Source of the DNA: Petunia secreta | Lineage: Eukaryota > Streptophyta > Magnoliopsida > Solanales > Solanaceae | Length of the DNA stretch: 64,000 nt | Assembly: GCA_029990175.1 (NCBI GenBank) | Contig: JARKIP010000204.1 | Location: 434,001-498,000, forward strand | Reading direction: 5' to 3' | Part shown: in pieces, positions 20,791 to 32,126 of the stretch | How the letters are laid out: each line of letters opens with the position of its first letter | Numbering within the stretch: position 1 is the stretch's first letter | Notes under the pieces: generated by a model | What the model saw: only the letters and a program-made list of their open reading frames with translations | Databases searched by the model: none | What the model was told of the DNA's origin: nothing | Position numbers and translations under genes: made by a program

Positions 20791-22803
20791 TGAACCCACG
20801 ACCATGTGGAAAAACTAACACTTGCTTTAATTGTTACTGATCGGAAATTACGTCCCTATTTTCAATGTCACCCAATAGCTGTAGTTACCACATTCCCTCT
20901 AAGAAGTATATTGCATAAACCAAAGTTTTCGGGGAGGTTATCTAAATGGGAATTAGAATTAAGTGAATATGATATCACCTACCAACCCCGAACAACCATT
21001 AAATCCCAAGTCTTGGCTAACTTTAGTGTTGGGATCTTACCCGAAGCTAAAAAGGAGAACTTAATGTCGAAGGGTTCGACTTTGGGATTATGTGTACTCT
21101 ACACTGATGGGGCCACTAATTCTAAAGGTTCAGGGTTAGGTATAATATTGATTGCACCCACCGGGGAAAGAGTCCGGCAGTCGGTTCGGTTAAAAAAATT
21201 GACTAACAACGAGGCCGAATATGAAGCAGCTTTAGCAAAGATTGGAACTGGATAAAGAGATGGGGGGGGGGGGGGGTAGAAAGAGTTGAATAAGGTGTGA
21301 TTCACAGTTGGTGGTAAACCAAATGCTCGCTGAATATACAACTCGTGAGCCCCAGAATGCAACGATTCCTGATCCGAGCACCAAAAATCTTAATTTCAAG
21401 AATGGCAAGTCAAACAAGTACCTCGGGATGAAAATGCTGAGGCCGACGCCTTAGCAAACTTGGGTTCGACGGTGGATGAAGAACACTCAGGGACTGATTC
21501 AGTGGTTTGGTTGTTTTTCGCGCAGATGAGGGAAATGAAATTGGAAGTCAACTCGGTGGACCATAAATGGGACTGGCGAAGTAAGTTTATCTCTTACTTT
21601 GACTCGGGGACTCTTCCCCTAGATAAGAAAATTAAGAACTCAAGCAGCCTCATATTAAATGATCTGATGAAAGTTATATAGGAGAATGTACAACAGCCCG
21701 ATGGTCAAATGCTTGGGTCTGGATGAAGCTAGGTATGTGATGGCAGAAGTACACGCAGGTGAATGTGGCAACCACTCGGGGAGGGGGGGGGGATCCTTAG
21801 TGCACAAATTACTTCTAGCTGGGTGCTATTGGCCCACCATCAGCGCAGATACAAAGGCCTTCGTGAAAAGATATGATAAGTGTCAGCACCTCGCCCGAAT
21901 GATTCATCAGCAAGCTGAACCTTTACATTCGGTTATTTCACCATGACCCTTCATAAAGTGGGGAATGGATATCATTGGCCCCTTACCGAAGGAAAAAAGA
22001 GGTGTTTGGTTTATTCTTGTACTGACCGATTACTTCACAAAGTGGGTAGAAGCAGGGGCTTTTACCGAGGTTAAGCAGAAGGATGTAATTGACTTTATAA
22101 AAAAGAATATCATCTATAGGTTCGACGTCCCAAAGGAAATCACTTGTGACAATAGTCCACAATTCATGGGGGGCATCTATCACTGATTTCCTTAAGCAGT
22201 GGGGAATAAAAAGAATAGTGTCGACTTCCTACCACCTAAGTGCCAATGGGCAAGCCGAATCCTGGAACAATAATAGTTGAAAATTTCAAGAAGAGGATTG
22301 ATGAGAAAAAAGGTCCTTGCCCGAAGAGTTACTAGGGGTGTTATGGGCAATACGAACAATGGAGAAGAATAGCACCGGTGAAACCCCATTTTCCATTGCT
22401 TATGGCATGGATTCACTTACCCCAGTGGAAGTGGGCGAACCAAGTCTTCGGTACGCTTACGCCATCGAAGATGCTTACCAACAAGCCATGCTCATAGAAT
22501 TGAATTTGCTCGAGGAGAAAAAGGAGCTAGCCTTGATTCGGTTAGCAGCACAAAAAAGGCAAATCGAGGCATATCTCAACTGAAAAGCAAAACTTAGAGA
22601 TTTCAAAGTCGGTGAGTATGTGCTAAAGGCTTCTAATCAATCAACGAAAGAGAAGAATGGGGAACAACTCATTGCAAATTGGGAAGGGCCTTACAAAGTT
22701 AGGGCAATTGTTGGAAAGGGATCTTATCAGATCGAAGACTTGCGAGGCAAACCCAAACCCTTAAATGGGAACATCTCTAATTTGAAGCGGCATTACTTTT
22801 GAC
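20791..22803 (+). pseudogene. Tat-type Gypsy pol remnant (RNase H, second RNase H, integrase)
   Basis: Reading begins at EKLTLALIVTDRKLRPYFQ, the RNase H end of the RT/RNase H module, only 15 or so bases after the primer site. Gag, protease and the polymerase core have therefore been deleted. An additional RNase H (LYTDGATNSKGSGLG near 21098, then NNEAEYEAAL), characteristic of the Tat lineage, follows. The integrase shows an HHCC-type finger (HAGECGNH at about 21748; the first C of the usual CDKC is Y, giving YDKCQ). It also has the core aspartates GMDIIG (about 21963) and TCDNSPQF (about 22143), the glutamate in GQAES (about 22250), and a C-terminal GPYKV domain ending at 22800. Frameshifts occur around 21250 (a long G run), 21450, 21680 and 22185, and stops at 21943 and 22580. 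Confidence 0.85.
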
Positions 22804-22985
22804 ATCAAGGTAAGCATTCCTTGATCATTTAACATTTACCTACAGCCTCGAACCGAAAAACACTCCGAAGGATTTGGTTGAAATATTTTAACGTACTCCC
22901 CGTTTTATTTTGCTTGATCTTTTTAGGAAGCGGATAACACGATCTCTAGTGCTCGGATCTTCATCAAGATTGACACCCGAACACT

Positions 22986-23000
22986 GGGGGGAGTGAGGAG
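22986..23000 (+). other. Polypurine tract after pol
   Basis: gggggagtgaggag lies about 185 bp beyond the integrase stop. It looks like a plus-strand primer tract. However, the sequence that follows does not match the 5' LTR, so the tract sits between pol and the antisense ORF region and not directly at an LTR. Confidence 0.4.
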
Positions 23001-23530
23001 TGGGATACAGCCAAGGTCACCTTTAAGCCTCCCCACCGAAGTCTGACTATTTGACAACTGGGGACTGACGCTCGAGGAATAGATTAGCACTTTGTCTTTC
23101 GCCCGATAGTCGCATGTCGTTAACTTGTTTTTCCGCCTAAGTTCTACTTAGAGTAGGCCTTATGTAAAAAGCCGATTATGGCTCATTGATATCATCAATA
23201 AAATAAACTTGATTCAATATCTCTTTGTTTCTGTGATCTTACATACCGAGGTCTTTTTTATACCGAGGTCATATTTCAAATGCATTGGCTTGAGAACGAG
23301 ACGTCGTTCTAAGTTCGCATCGACGTTGTATGAACTAAGTCTTGCAAGCAAAGTTATTCTACTTATTCAGCTCAAAATACTTCATAAAGCGAAATGAAAG
23401 TTTAAAGCAAACAATTGAGCATAAGAAACAGATTCATTCATGAAAGGCCCGAAGGCCACAAAGTCATTTACATTATAAGGCCTGAAGGCCTAAACAAAAA
23501 CAAAACAGAAGATGAAAACGAGAACGCTAA
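23001..23530. other. Region between pol and the antisense ORF
   Basis: Non-coding element sequence. Inverted and direct gaaggcc motifs occur at 23440-23490, and a gccgaggtc word recurs near 23250. Confidence 0.4.
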
Positions 23531-24757
23531 GCTTCCGGTCCACCTCTTTCCTCGGAGGCCCCATCATCGGCATCCTCGGTGTCTTCCCTATCCTCATCAT
23601 CTTCTTATTCATCCTCGGCATCATCATCGCCCGAACCTTCACTTGAATGAAGATCATCGATCATAGCTTTGGCTTTGGCTGCATTATCTTCAGCCTTAGC
23701 AACTTCCTCCTCCAAGTTCAGCTTACAGGCGCGATATTGCTTGAGCAGCTTCAATCGAGACTTGGTAACGGCCCAACGCTTATCCAACTCTGTCCTTTTG
23801 GCCTTGACCTTGGCCCTCTCCTTGCAATCAACTACTTCTTCTCGAAGCAGTTTAACTTCGGCTTCAAGGGTTGGGATCTTGGAATTTTTGCCCTCCAGTC
23901 TCTAGATATTGAGTACATGCTTTTTCAGCTGCTCGTGGTGCTTGTTGGCCTCTTCCACGAACTCATTCTTGGCTTGGGCTCACTCCGTACCGAGCCTCGC
24001 TACTTCAGCATCTAGCCTCGAGCGCTCTACCTGGAAACCATCACCAAGAGCCCGAATCTTAGCCTTGGAAGCACCTCGGATTCATGTAAATCAGAGCTAG
24101 ACTTGGACAACTTAGCCTTCAATTCAGCTATTTGAGCATTCAAGCTGTCCCATTTTGTCCCAAGCACTGGCGACACGTTGAACCTCCTCGAACCATGCGT
24201 TTTCAAGCTCGATACCTCTCAGCAAAAAAATGAAGCCCTGAATGGGAGTTATTAATGGATCAATATAAGCGAATTCACAGAAACAGAAGTAGGGATGAAG
24301 GTGTCAAGGGTTACTCTAAGTGCATTTGCAGCTTGAGTGTTGGTTAGTTGAACCGGAGGAAATTTCTGCACGACGGCGTCTTCTTTGGACCGAGCAGGGG
24401 CTGCTTTCCAGAAGGTTTGAAAAGTCAATACCTCGAGCTTTCGCAAGGACCCCACCGAGGTCAAAAGTCTTACAAGCTCAGATTGTGCCCTAAAAGTGCT
24501 AACATCTGCCTCCTCTCCAGCGGCAGAAGCCCCAACTTCTCAAACTTTAGCTTTGCCTTTGGCCTTGGCAACAACCGCATCGGAGTCGTGCTCTAAATCC
24601 TCAAGATCCACCACTTCAACCTTCCTGCGAGATTCCAAGCCCTCGGCGTTCTCATCACTAGGCTCGTCAATCAATCCCCGGCGTTTTTCGACAACAATTT
24701 CGAGCTGGGGAATTAACCTCTATATGAGTTACTTGGGCAAGCTTAGACACAAATGAC
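23531..24757 (-). pseudogene. Antisense ORF in the 3' part of the Gypsy element (coiled-coil protein), broken
   Basis: On the strand opposite to pol, fragments read in order toward the left. They are an acidic KVEVVDLEDLEHDSD segment near 24600, a segment at 24252-24464, a charged heptad-rich stretch (ERSRLDAEVARLGTE near 24010-24040; LEAEVKLLREEVVDCKERA near 23830-23880), KLNLEEEVAKAEDNAAKAKA near 23670-23720, and a terminal SSEGSGDDDAEDE at 23605. The composition suggests a coiled-coil protein with an acidic tail. Maize Grande and related Tat elements carry an antisense ORF at this location, and this looks like the same arrangement. Several stops and frameshifts break it. Confidence 0.6.
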
Positions 24758-24904
24758 ATAATTCTTCAGTTTTTACTTGTATTTGAGTTTTTACCTGCCG
24801 CTCTTTTAAAAGGACACACTATTATTGATGCGGTCGGTTAGTTTTCCCTTGCAGCTTTAAACTCAATAACACTATCCTTAAGTTTTTACTTGCAACTTTA
24901 AGCT

Positions 24905-25180
24905 TAGCTAGCGTTTGGACATAGATTCCCAAATAATTTTTGGAAAATATTTTTTGGGTGAAGTTTGATATAAAATTAAAAAAGTGTTTGGACATACTTT
25001 TTGGGAACAAAATTTTTGGCTCAAAAAGAGCCTTTGAGCTCTTATGAAAATGAAATTTGTATGTAAATGTTAGTTTTTGGTCCAAAAAGAGCTTTTGAGT
25101 ACTATGCATAAACAAACAGTTTTTCTCCCAAAAACTCTCAAAAAATATTCCCAAAAACTATAAACGAATGGGGGCTTAAT
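24905..25180. mobile_element. MITE-like element, CGTTTG-TIR family
   Basis: The left AGCTAGCGTTTGGACATAG and right end (reverse complement AAGCCCCCATTCGTTTATAG) are imperfect inverted repeats. The interior repeats aaaaagagcttttgag-like words and folds back on itself. It is the same family as 5275-5920. It lies beyond the broken end of the Gypsy element, and no 3' LTR is present before it. Confidence 0.5.
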
Positions 25181-26107
25181 GTCACTGTCGTTGAAATCCA
25201 AAATGTAGAGTTATAGTCTTAAGTTTCTTTGCGTAACTTAGGAAATCAAAGGCATTTTCTGTGTTTTCGATTGCAGTACTAAAACTCAAGGATCTTTGAA
25301 ATTTCCTGTAGCTACTTGTCACATTTCACTATTTCTATGTTGTAACAGATTTTCATAAACGCTATGGCTGATCTCTAATTGGTGTATTATTGGCTAGTTG
25401 GTATTATTTCCCCCTTGGTGACACAGTCAGTTATAATCTTTTATTGTTTTTGTTTTAATTTACTACTCTTTCCTTTAATAATGAAGATAATTAAGTGGCA
25501 ATGATATTACTAATCCTACGAATCTACGTTTCTACAAATTTAATATATATTCATTAATCATAACGTGAAATATTCTGAAAAACTTTTAAAATTTCCGTAT
25601 GGATGTATAAATGAGTCAAGCAAGGTTGGTATTTGGACAACTGAAAATTATCAAATTTAATGATATGTTTGTTAATTTTTATTTTAAATTTGCTAAGGAA
25701 AATGTAAATTCCATTATCCATACATAATGAGTCTATATAAGAAAATTGAAGTTCCAAAATTTGTTCGGTGTAGCTTGATACAAATAACAAAAAACTTTAA
25801 GATTTAATATTAAGTTTTTTTTAATTAATAGTAAGTTATCTTCATAATATATTATACATATTGAACATATTTTTGCTTGGAAAAAACATCCAATGCAGTG
25901 AATTGGAGAAGTGTCGTCAACTTAAAAAAATTCTTCATCAGGCAATTTAGAATTTAGATTACATCTCAATGAACAAAAGGATTATATATTTGGTTCGAAA
26001 ATAAGTTGATTTCTACATTTTTACTGAGGAAAGAATGAAAGGCCTAGATTGACTTACTCACTTTTACTAATTACTTAAATATAGTATTATTTAAAATTAG
26101 TAAATAG
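25181..26107. other. AT-rich intergenic DNA, no gene seen
   Basis: No recognisable feature was found on either strand. Confidence 0.4.
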
Positions 26108-26109
26108 TA

Positions 26110-26383
26110 CTCCATCTATCCCAATTTATGTGGCACCATTTCCTTTTTTGTTTGTCCCAAAATAAGTGACACCTTTCCTTATTTGACAACTATTTAATGT
26201 ACTATCTCTATTTTACCCTTGTTGGTCCCTACGTACTTTTAAACCTACCAACAACTTTTTTATTACTCAAATTTTTTCTCTCTTACTTTTCAAGGGTAAA
26301 ATTGACACTTAACAAGGTCAAACTCTATTTTCTTAAACTTTGTGTCTGGTCAAATGGTGCCACATAAATTGGAACGGAGGGAG
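26110..26383. mobile_element. Stowaway MITE
   Basis: The ends are CTCCATCTATCCCAATTTAT and ATAAATTGGAACGGAGGGAG, with TA at 26108-26109 and 26384-26385. It is very close to 4797-5072. Confidence 0.85.
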
Positions 26384-26385
26384 TA

Positions 26386-27480
26386 ATCCTTAAGGAAAGG
26401 TTAAGAGAAAGTGGCGAATGTTCCCGAAACTATTTTCTTGGATTGTACGCTCCCACTCACTATGTACTCTTCTTCTTCTTCAACCTTAGCTTATATCTTT
26501 TCATTAAAAATACATTCCCTCTCCTTAAACTTGAAAAGAAAAAAAAAATGAAAAACTCAAATTCAACCCCACCGTATTAAGATTTGAATAGTCAAATCTC
26601 ATTTTATCTCTCCCTTCACATTGCCAAAACTTCTGAGTTATTACAATTTTTTTAAGAATTTTTCTCCGTCGTTGGTGAAGAAATTTTTTTGGAGGCTGTT
26701 CGGTAGAAAAGAACTAGTTCAAAAAGTTTTCAGTTGAGAAAAAATTGTACGGTTCAATATTTGTTTGTTTAGTTGCTTAATTTATGTATATTTATTTATT
26801 TAAATATTGAATTTGTTTTTCGATTTGCCTAAAAGAATATTTAGATCCGTCTACTTGTTGTCACACATGTTTTCTTACATCAGTTGAGAGTTCAACTTTT
26901 GTATATATGATTTTTTATGAAAGTGATTGGTGGGTGTGGAATGCTTTATTTTTTCCGGCTACCACTTCTGCCGCAGCCATAGTGAAGAAGAAGAAGAGGT
27001 CGATTAGGCATGGCTGATCTTTTCACTTCTCTTACTTTGAAGTTGAAGTCAATTTTGTGGGTCACTTTTGCATATGTCATATTTTTGGGAGAGGGAAGCC
27101 AAAGTACTGTGATGACTGATGATGTAAGTGGCGGGCAATTTTTTCAAAACATATAAAACTTTGTATGAAAGCTGCAGCAATATTCCCTATCATCCAATGA
27201 AAACTTGCCACATTTACTGAAATTACTATTTTACCCCAAGCAGGCAGGTCATAAGCAGGACATCCAAGACCTGCCTGCTTGAGCTCCGTCAAGCCGTTTT
27301 TATAAAGGAGAATGCAAATATATGATAGTTTTAACTTTTTTAAAAAATACATATAAAGCGTACGAGTGACCCCAAATACTTTATACACCCTTGTACACTA
27401 TTAGATTAGTGTATAGGAGCATTTGAGCAGTTGAAAATCAGTTTAATATACGTAAAGACCTTTTTTTAAAAATAATTTTT
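26386..27480. other. AT-rich intergenic DNA, no gene seen
   Basis: A ggcaggtc...gacctgcc inverted pair lies near 27240-27285 (caggcaggtcataag and gacctgcctgcttg), which could form a short hairpin. No coding feature is recognised. Confidence 0.4.
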
Positions 27481-30164
27481 GGGCCTGGGCTTTCTACGCA
27501 AAGAGAGGCAAACTTAGTTTTCAGAAAAAAAGTCCCATTTAAACAACTATAACACAAATAGCCCCTGTTCAATAAAATTTCAGATTTATAGCATTTTAAT
27601 TCTAGGACCTGTGTGAAATAACCAAAACACTGTTATAGTTCACAGGTTCCACCCTGAACATGCAGATTTTTTAGAAAAATATTCTAGAACTCCAATTCTC
27701 AACTAAAGTAACTATGCAGGTTCAAAGATGTCATGCTTGGCCAGATAATGAAACACATATGAGTGAAAGGGTCAAGAGAAGAGCCCCTGGGTGGCTGCAC
27801 ACACAGTGGAGTAACTGTGTACTCCTATTTTAAAAAATACAGATAGGGAATCCTAAAATATACACAAATTGTGGACAGTTTCTAGGGAACAATCACAGAG
27901 ACAAGCAATGGTAAGAAGGGCGCCCTGTTCTGGAAGAATTAAGGTCAAGGCTACCATTATAACAATCAAAGGTTTGCAATTTCAGAACCCCAATATCAAA
28001 TCCAGCTTAAAGGGCTTAACCATTGACCCTATTAAACTTTAGGGTTCTCCTGTAGTCACTGAAGCATGGTAGGGTCTATCTGAGACCATCCAAATAAGCT
28101 GCAAGCATAAGGTTAGCAGGGAATAGGGGAAAAGGGAAGCCTGCATTGGGGCTTTGTCCAAATTAAGAGGGACTGCTATGACAGGCTGTAGAGACCTTTA
28201 TCATAAGGTGCAACCAGTGCCCCTGCACTTAGCAAAACTGGTATGATCTTATTGGACCATCCTAATCAACTGAACAAGGTTAACAGGGACTAACAAAAAT
28301 AGAGTCTAAGCATGCAATGTTCAAGCATAGGCAGTTTAAACTAAGCTAACATAGATGGGATGAAACAAATTATCCAAGCATAGACAAATACGAAGACATG
28401 TTCAGTAGGTAGTCAAGAAGAAAAAGAAATACCTTTTGACAGTAAAAAAGAACAAAGAAGCAGTACGTATATTGATCAGTGCTTGCACGACAGAGCCAAA
28501 TAGAGCAATTGCTTTCCAGAAGAAGAAAGTCAGAGAAGGAGATGTGTAAAGCTTCAGAAAAGTGTTCTGTAGCTTTTGTTTTTGTGTAGAAATTGTGTGT
28601 CTGTGTGAATGTTGTTTTAGAGTGAAGAATATTACTAGTTTAAATAGGTGTGAGGGGTGAGGATTTTGAAATCAGACGGGCAAACTCTATAAGGCAAGAG
28701 AGATTGCCTTCCAAGAATAACAGGGGACAAACTTAGGTGCCCCTTCCAAAAATAAGCAATCAATCCCCAAACTTGAGGCAAAACAATCCCAAATTGATTT
28801 GGATTCCCTCCCTTCAAACTTAGCATAGTCTAGGTTCACAAATCGATTCACAAACAAATTTGAACCTCGGCAGATTCCAAGAAATAAACATCTCAATAAT
28901 CATGTTGACTTTCTTCTTTAGTTTCAATCAAAATTCTAATCAAATCCTTTCTAAAACATTAAACTTATCTTATCAGATCACCCCTCTCACATTTGAACGT
29001 ATGACCATAAGCAAGAACAAATACAGTGGACACAAAAGTCATGCTTGAACACAGTACCTACAAGAAATAACTCAATGTACTGAGCAACTGTCTAAACACA
29101 TCAATGTACTAAACAAGATAATAATAATCATGGAATGCGACCCTAATCGATTGATCATGCAATAAACAAATATGTTAACATGCAATGAAAAAAAACAATT
29201 TAGGCATGTTACTAAGCAAGTTCAGAACCAAGCACAAAAGTTAAAGGGTTACCCGTTTTCAAACCGGGTCGGGTCAAATCGACCCGTCTCAATTTGGGGT
29301 CGCATGTAGAAATTCTTACCCCTTTTCAAATGATAACACTGTTCAAAATACCCCAGACACCGTCGGAGGTATTTTCCGGCTGTGGGACTCTGTCAACAAG
29401 GGTCAATAATTGCCCTTGTCCAAAAATTATGAAAAGTATACAGGTTTTGTAGCTGGTGACGGGAGTTCAGCGATACCATTTTTCCCAAATTTCACCGGCC
29501 AAATTGACCAAAAAATACCGCGACAGTGACGATTTAGGTTTTCGTAGAGAGAGAGAATGAGAGGTCACGACGGCTAAGTGGGGGAAGGGGAAGTGAAGTG
29601 GATTTTTGGGATTTAGCGTGTGTTTGTGATTAAAAATGGAAAGACTGTTTTCAGCCGTTGGATGAGGAGAATGAAGGGTTAGGATGAGGCCACGTTGACA
29701 TGACGTGGTGCTGAGATGGTGTCTATGTAGATAAGTGAGGGTGTGGGAGGTGTACGCGCGGAGTGTATATATATGGTGTATAAGTAGTGTGTATTAGGCA
29801 TATTTTTAGTATAAAATAGGCATAAAATTGTATAAAATATGTGCAAAATCATAGAAAAATTATGGAATTAATTTTAAAGCATTAAATGGGCTAGGGAGCA
29901 TATAAAAAGTGTGTTTTAGGATCTAAGACGAATTGGGTAATTTTATCAAAAATAGATGTAATTGCGGAATTTTTTAAAATGGAAGCGCACATCTTGTAAA
30001 AATTGCTATAGTTTTAGATGATTCTTTCAAAAATGGCCTTAATTTTTAGGCTATTATGAGAAGATAATTTGAAAAATAGACAGGGCAAGAATAAATGCAT
30101 GGTCGCGTGTAAAATTTGAAAACTATTGCTTTAAAAACAGGAGTGACAAAATTGGGCGTCAACA
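27481..30164 (-). mobile_element. Ogre/Tat-like Gypsy 3' LTR (family D)
   Basis: The right edge reads gacaaaattgggcgtcaaca and is followed at once by a polypurine tract on the minus strand, so this is the 3' LTR of a minus-strand element. The sequence is not alignable by eye with the Ogre-like LTRs at 53112-55713 and 59509-63685 except at the terminus, so it is a different family. The left edge is uncertain, and I set it near the change in sequence character at about 27480. Within it lies a promoter-leader-splice-donor arrangement (28638 to 28432). Confidence 0.6.
28638..28646 (-). promoter_or_regulatory. TATA-like element in LTR D
   Basis: TATTTAAAC on the minus strand is followed by a pyrimidine- and CA-rich stretch (acacagacacacaatttc and so on, 28560-28620) of the kind found in plant 5' leaders. 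About 200 bp downstream is a consensus splice donor (AAAG/GTATTT at 28433/28432). Confidence 0.45.
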
Positions 30165-30184
30165 GCTGCCCCTCTTTGCCCGGG
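30165..30184 (-). other. Polypurine tract of the family D element
   Basis: On the minus strand cccgggcaaagaggggcagc abuts the LTR start TGTTGACGCCC. AAAGAGGGGCAGC is a typical plus-strand primer tract for Tat/Ogre-type elements and fixes the element's orientation. Confidence 0.8.
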
Positions 30185-30728
30185 GATGATGAAAGAGTCT
30201 TCGGACAAAGACGTTGACAGAGCGGCCAATTTTATCATGACTCTAGAGGAGTGTTTGCGACTTAGGAGAATTGTCGGGGCGCCAGGTTGTAATGTTTGGC
30301 TTTGCCCAGAGTGTATATCCAGCAATAAAGATGAGTATGCAACATAATGTATTTAAAACATACCTTTCCGCCAGGCTGGATTGTCTTTCCAGGATTTTTT
30401 CCGCATTTAGTTGTGTCTGCTATGCCATGATTGTGTGTCCTTTTGCTGTCAAGTGTTAGATTTGACATCGGACCGTGTACCCTCAGTCGATGCATTGGGC
30501 TGTGTGCCCTCTGTGAGGAATTAAAATGATAAATCGGCATCGGGCTGTGTACCTTCAATCGACGCTTCGTGCTGTATACACTTAGCAAATATAAATGCAA
30601 ATCGATATCGAACTATGTATCCTCAACCGATGCTTCGGGCTGTGTACCCTCAGCTAATGTAAATGACAAATCGATATCGGGCTATGTACCCTCAACCGAC
30701 GCTTCGGGCTGTCTACCCCCAACTAATG
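30185..30728 (-). mobile_element. 3' UTR of the family D element, truncated
   Basis: Non-coding internal sequence upstream (in element sense) of the polypurine tract. It contains the 70-bp tandem repeat described separately and stops at 30728, where the truncated chromovirus LTR begins. The rest of the family D internal region is not seen in this window. Confidence 0.55.
30467..30728. repeat. Tandem repeat, about 70-bp unit, four copies
   Basis: The word atcgg(g/a)c(t/c)(g/a)tgtacc or a close variant occurs at 30467, 30539, 30607 and 30676 (periods 72, 68, 69). A second sub-motif, gcttcgggctgtgtacc, lies halfway through each unit, suggesting an older half-unit. Confidence 0.75.
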
Positions 30729-31545
30729 TGAGAGCCAGAAACAGAAAAATGCAGAAAGAAAATGAGTTAGACAGAGAAGGAAAAAAATGCCAGAAAATGA
30801 GAAAAGAGCCGGAGAAAAGTAGAATTTTTACCCCAAAACATCCAGGTTATGATGTTAATTCATTATTTGAGTTTATTACATGTGTTTGAATATATTTTAA
30901 TGGTAAAAATTGGGATATTAGACATCGTTTTAATAAGTTTAATTAATAGTTTGAAGGGTCAATTGGACCCCGATAATGGAAATAATTATATATTCGTACT
31001 CAGTGAGTTATGGGCAACATATAAATATAATTTATTTAGGGCTTGGTTATGTGACCTTAAACCCTGTACATAGGCCTGACCTGCGTATAACAGGATTGCC
31101 CTAAGATGTAAGGAATAAAGCCTCTAGCCTTATTTGATATATTTATCTGCTTATTGAATAGAGTGGGATCGTTTGGCAGTGAAACCAAAGGATAAAGCGG
31201 TTGTTGATTAGCAATGCTAACTTTTGGAAGAGGTAAGTATTTATATCCATTTCTTTAGAGGCACCTGGCCTCGTGGATTTACTACCATGTGTTCCTTACG
31301 TGTGTAGCTGCCGATAGGCGTACTCGTTACGCCTTAGCTTTGGATTTAAACTGTATATTATATGTTATGTCCTGTTGTTGGTATTGCATTGAGGATTTGA
31401 GCATTGTACTCTGGCTGTGAGTTGGCATCTATTTCCCGGCTGTCAATGAGAGTCCCGCGCTGATGAAGGGTTATTATTGCATCACATTGCATTCATATGC
31501 ATTATATGTCATTCATATGCATTACATTGCATATCATTGGGTGCA

Positions 31546-31850
31546 GGAGTATTCCGCCCCAGGAGCAGGAGGATTTCGCTCCATTGTATCATATTGAGGG
31601 TAGGAGGATTCCGCCCCAGGAGCAGAAGTATTCCGCTCTTATGTCAGACATTGAGTGCATGAATATTCCGCCTCAGCTTTATATTATATCGGGTGCAGGA
31701 TTATTCCGCCCTAAGAGAGTACAGGAGTATTCCGCCTCTGGTTTATATTATATCGAGTGCAGGATTATTCCGCCCCAGGAGCTGGAGTATTCCGCTCCAG
31801 TTGGTTATCAGGTTGGATTCCCCTCGAATGCAGGAATATTCCATTTCGGG
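31546..31850 (+). repeat. Degenerate repeat of attccgcccc/caggag words in the 5' LTR
   Basis: Short units of roughly 28-45 bp built on gcaggagtattccgccccag recur irregularly. The same array is in the 3' LTR at 37327-37640. Overlapping frames on both strands over this block arise from the repeat and are not genes. Confidence 0.75.
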
Positions 31851-32022
31851 ATGGGATGATGGGCACATGTGACCCTTTGCATCATATTTCATTTCATTTC
31901 ATCTCATATCTTTTCACTTCATTTCATACCATTGTATAGACTTCTTGTACATAACTACTGTTCTGCTTATACATGCATTGCTTATTTGTCTATATATTTC
32001 TAGCTCGTATTCTGGGTTGCGG

Positions 32023-32126
32023 GGATCGGGTTGCACGCCGCAACGGTATAAATATATGGATCGGGTTGCACGTCACAGCGGTATAAATATATGGATCGGG
32101 TTGCACGCCGAAAAAGGATGTATTTC
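32023..32126 (+). repeat. 35-bp tandem repeat in the 5' LTR (three units)
   Basis: Units of the type ggatcgggttgcacgccgca followed by acggtataaatatat. The 3' LTR has five units (37806-37977). Confidence 0.85.

Noticed and set aside
21099..21417. Minus-strand frames over the Gypsy RNase H
   Set aside because: Shadow frames of the + strand pol remnant.
31477..31939. Several overlapping frames on both strands in the chromovirus LTRs (also 37261-37960)
   Set aside because: They arise from short tandem repeats that stay open in many frames. The same frames are present or broken at random between the two LTRs.
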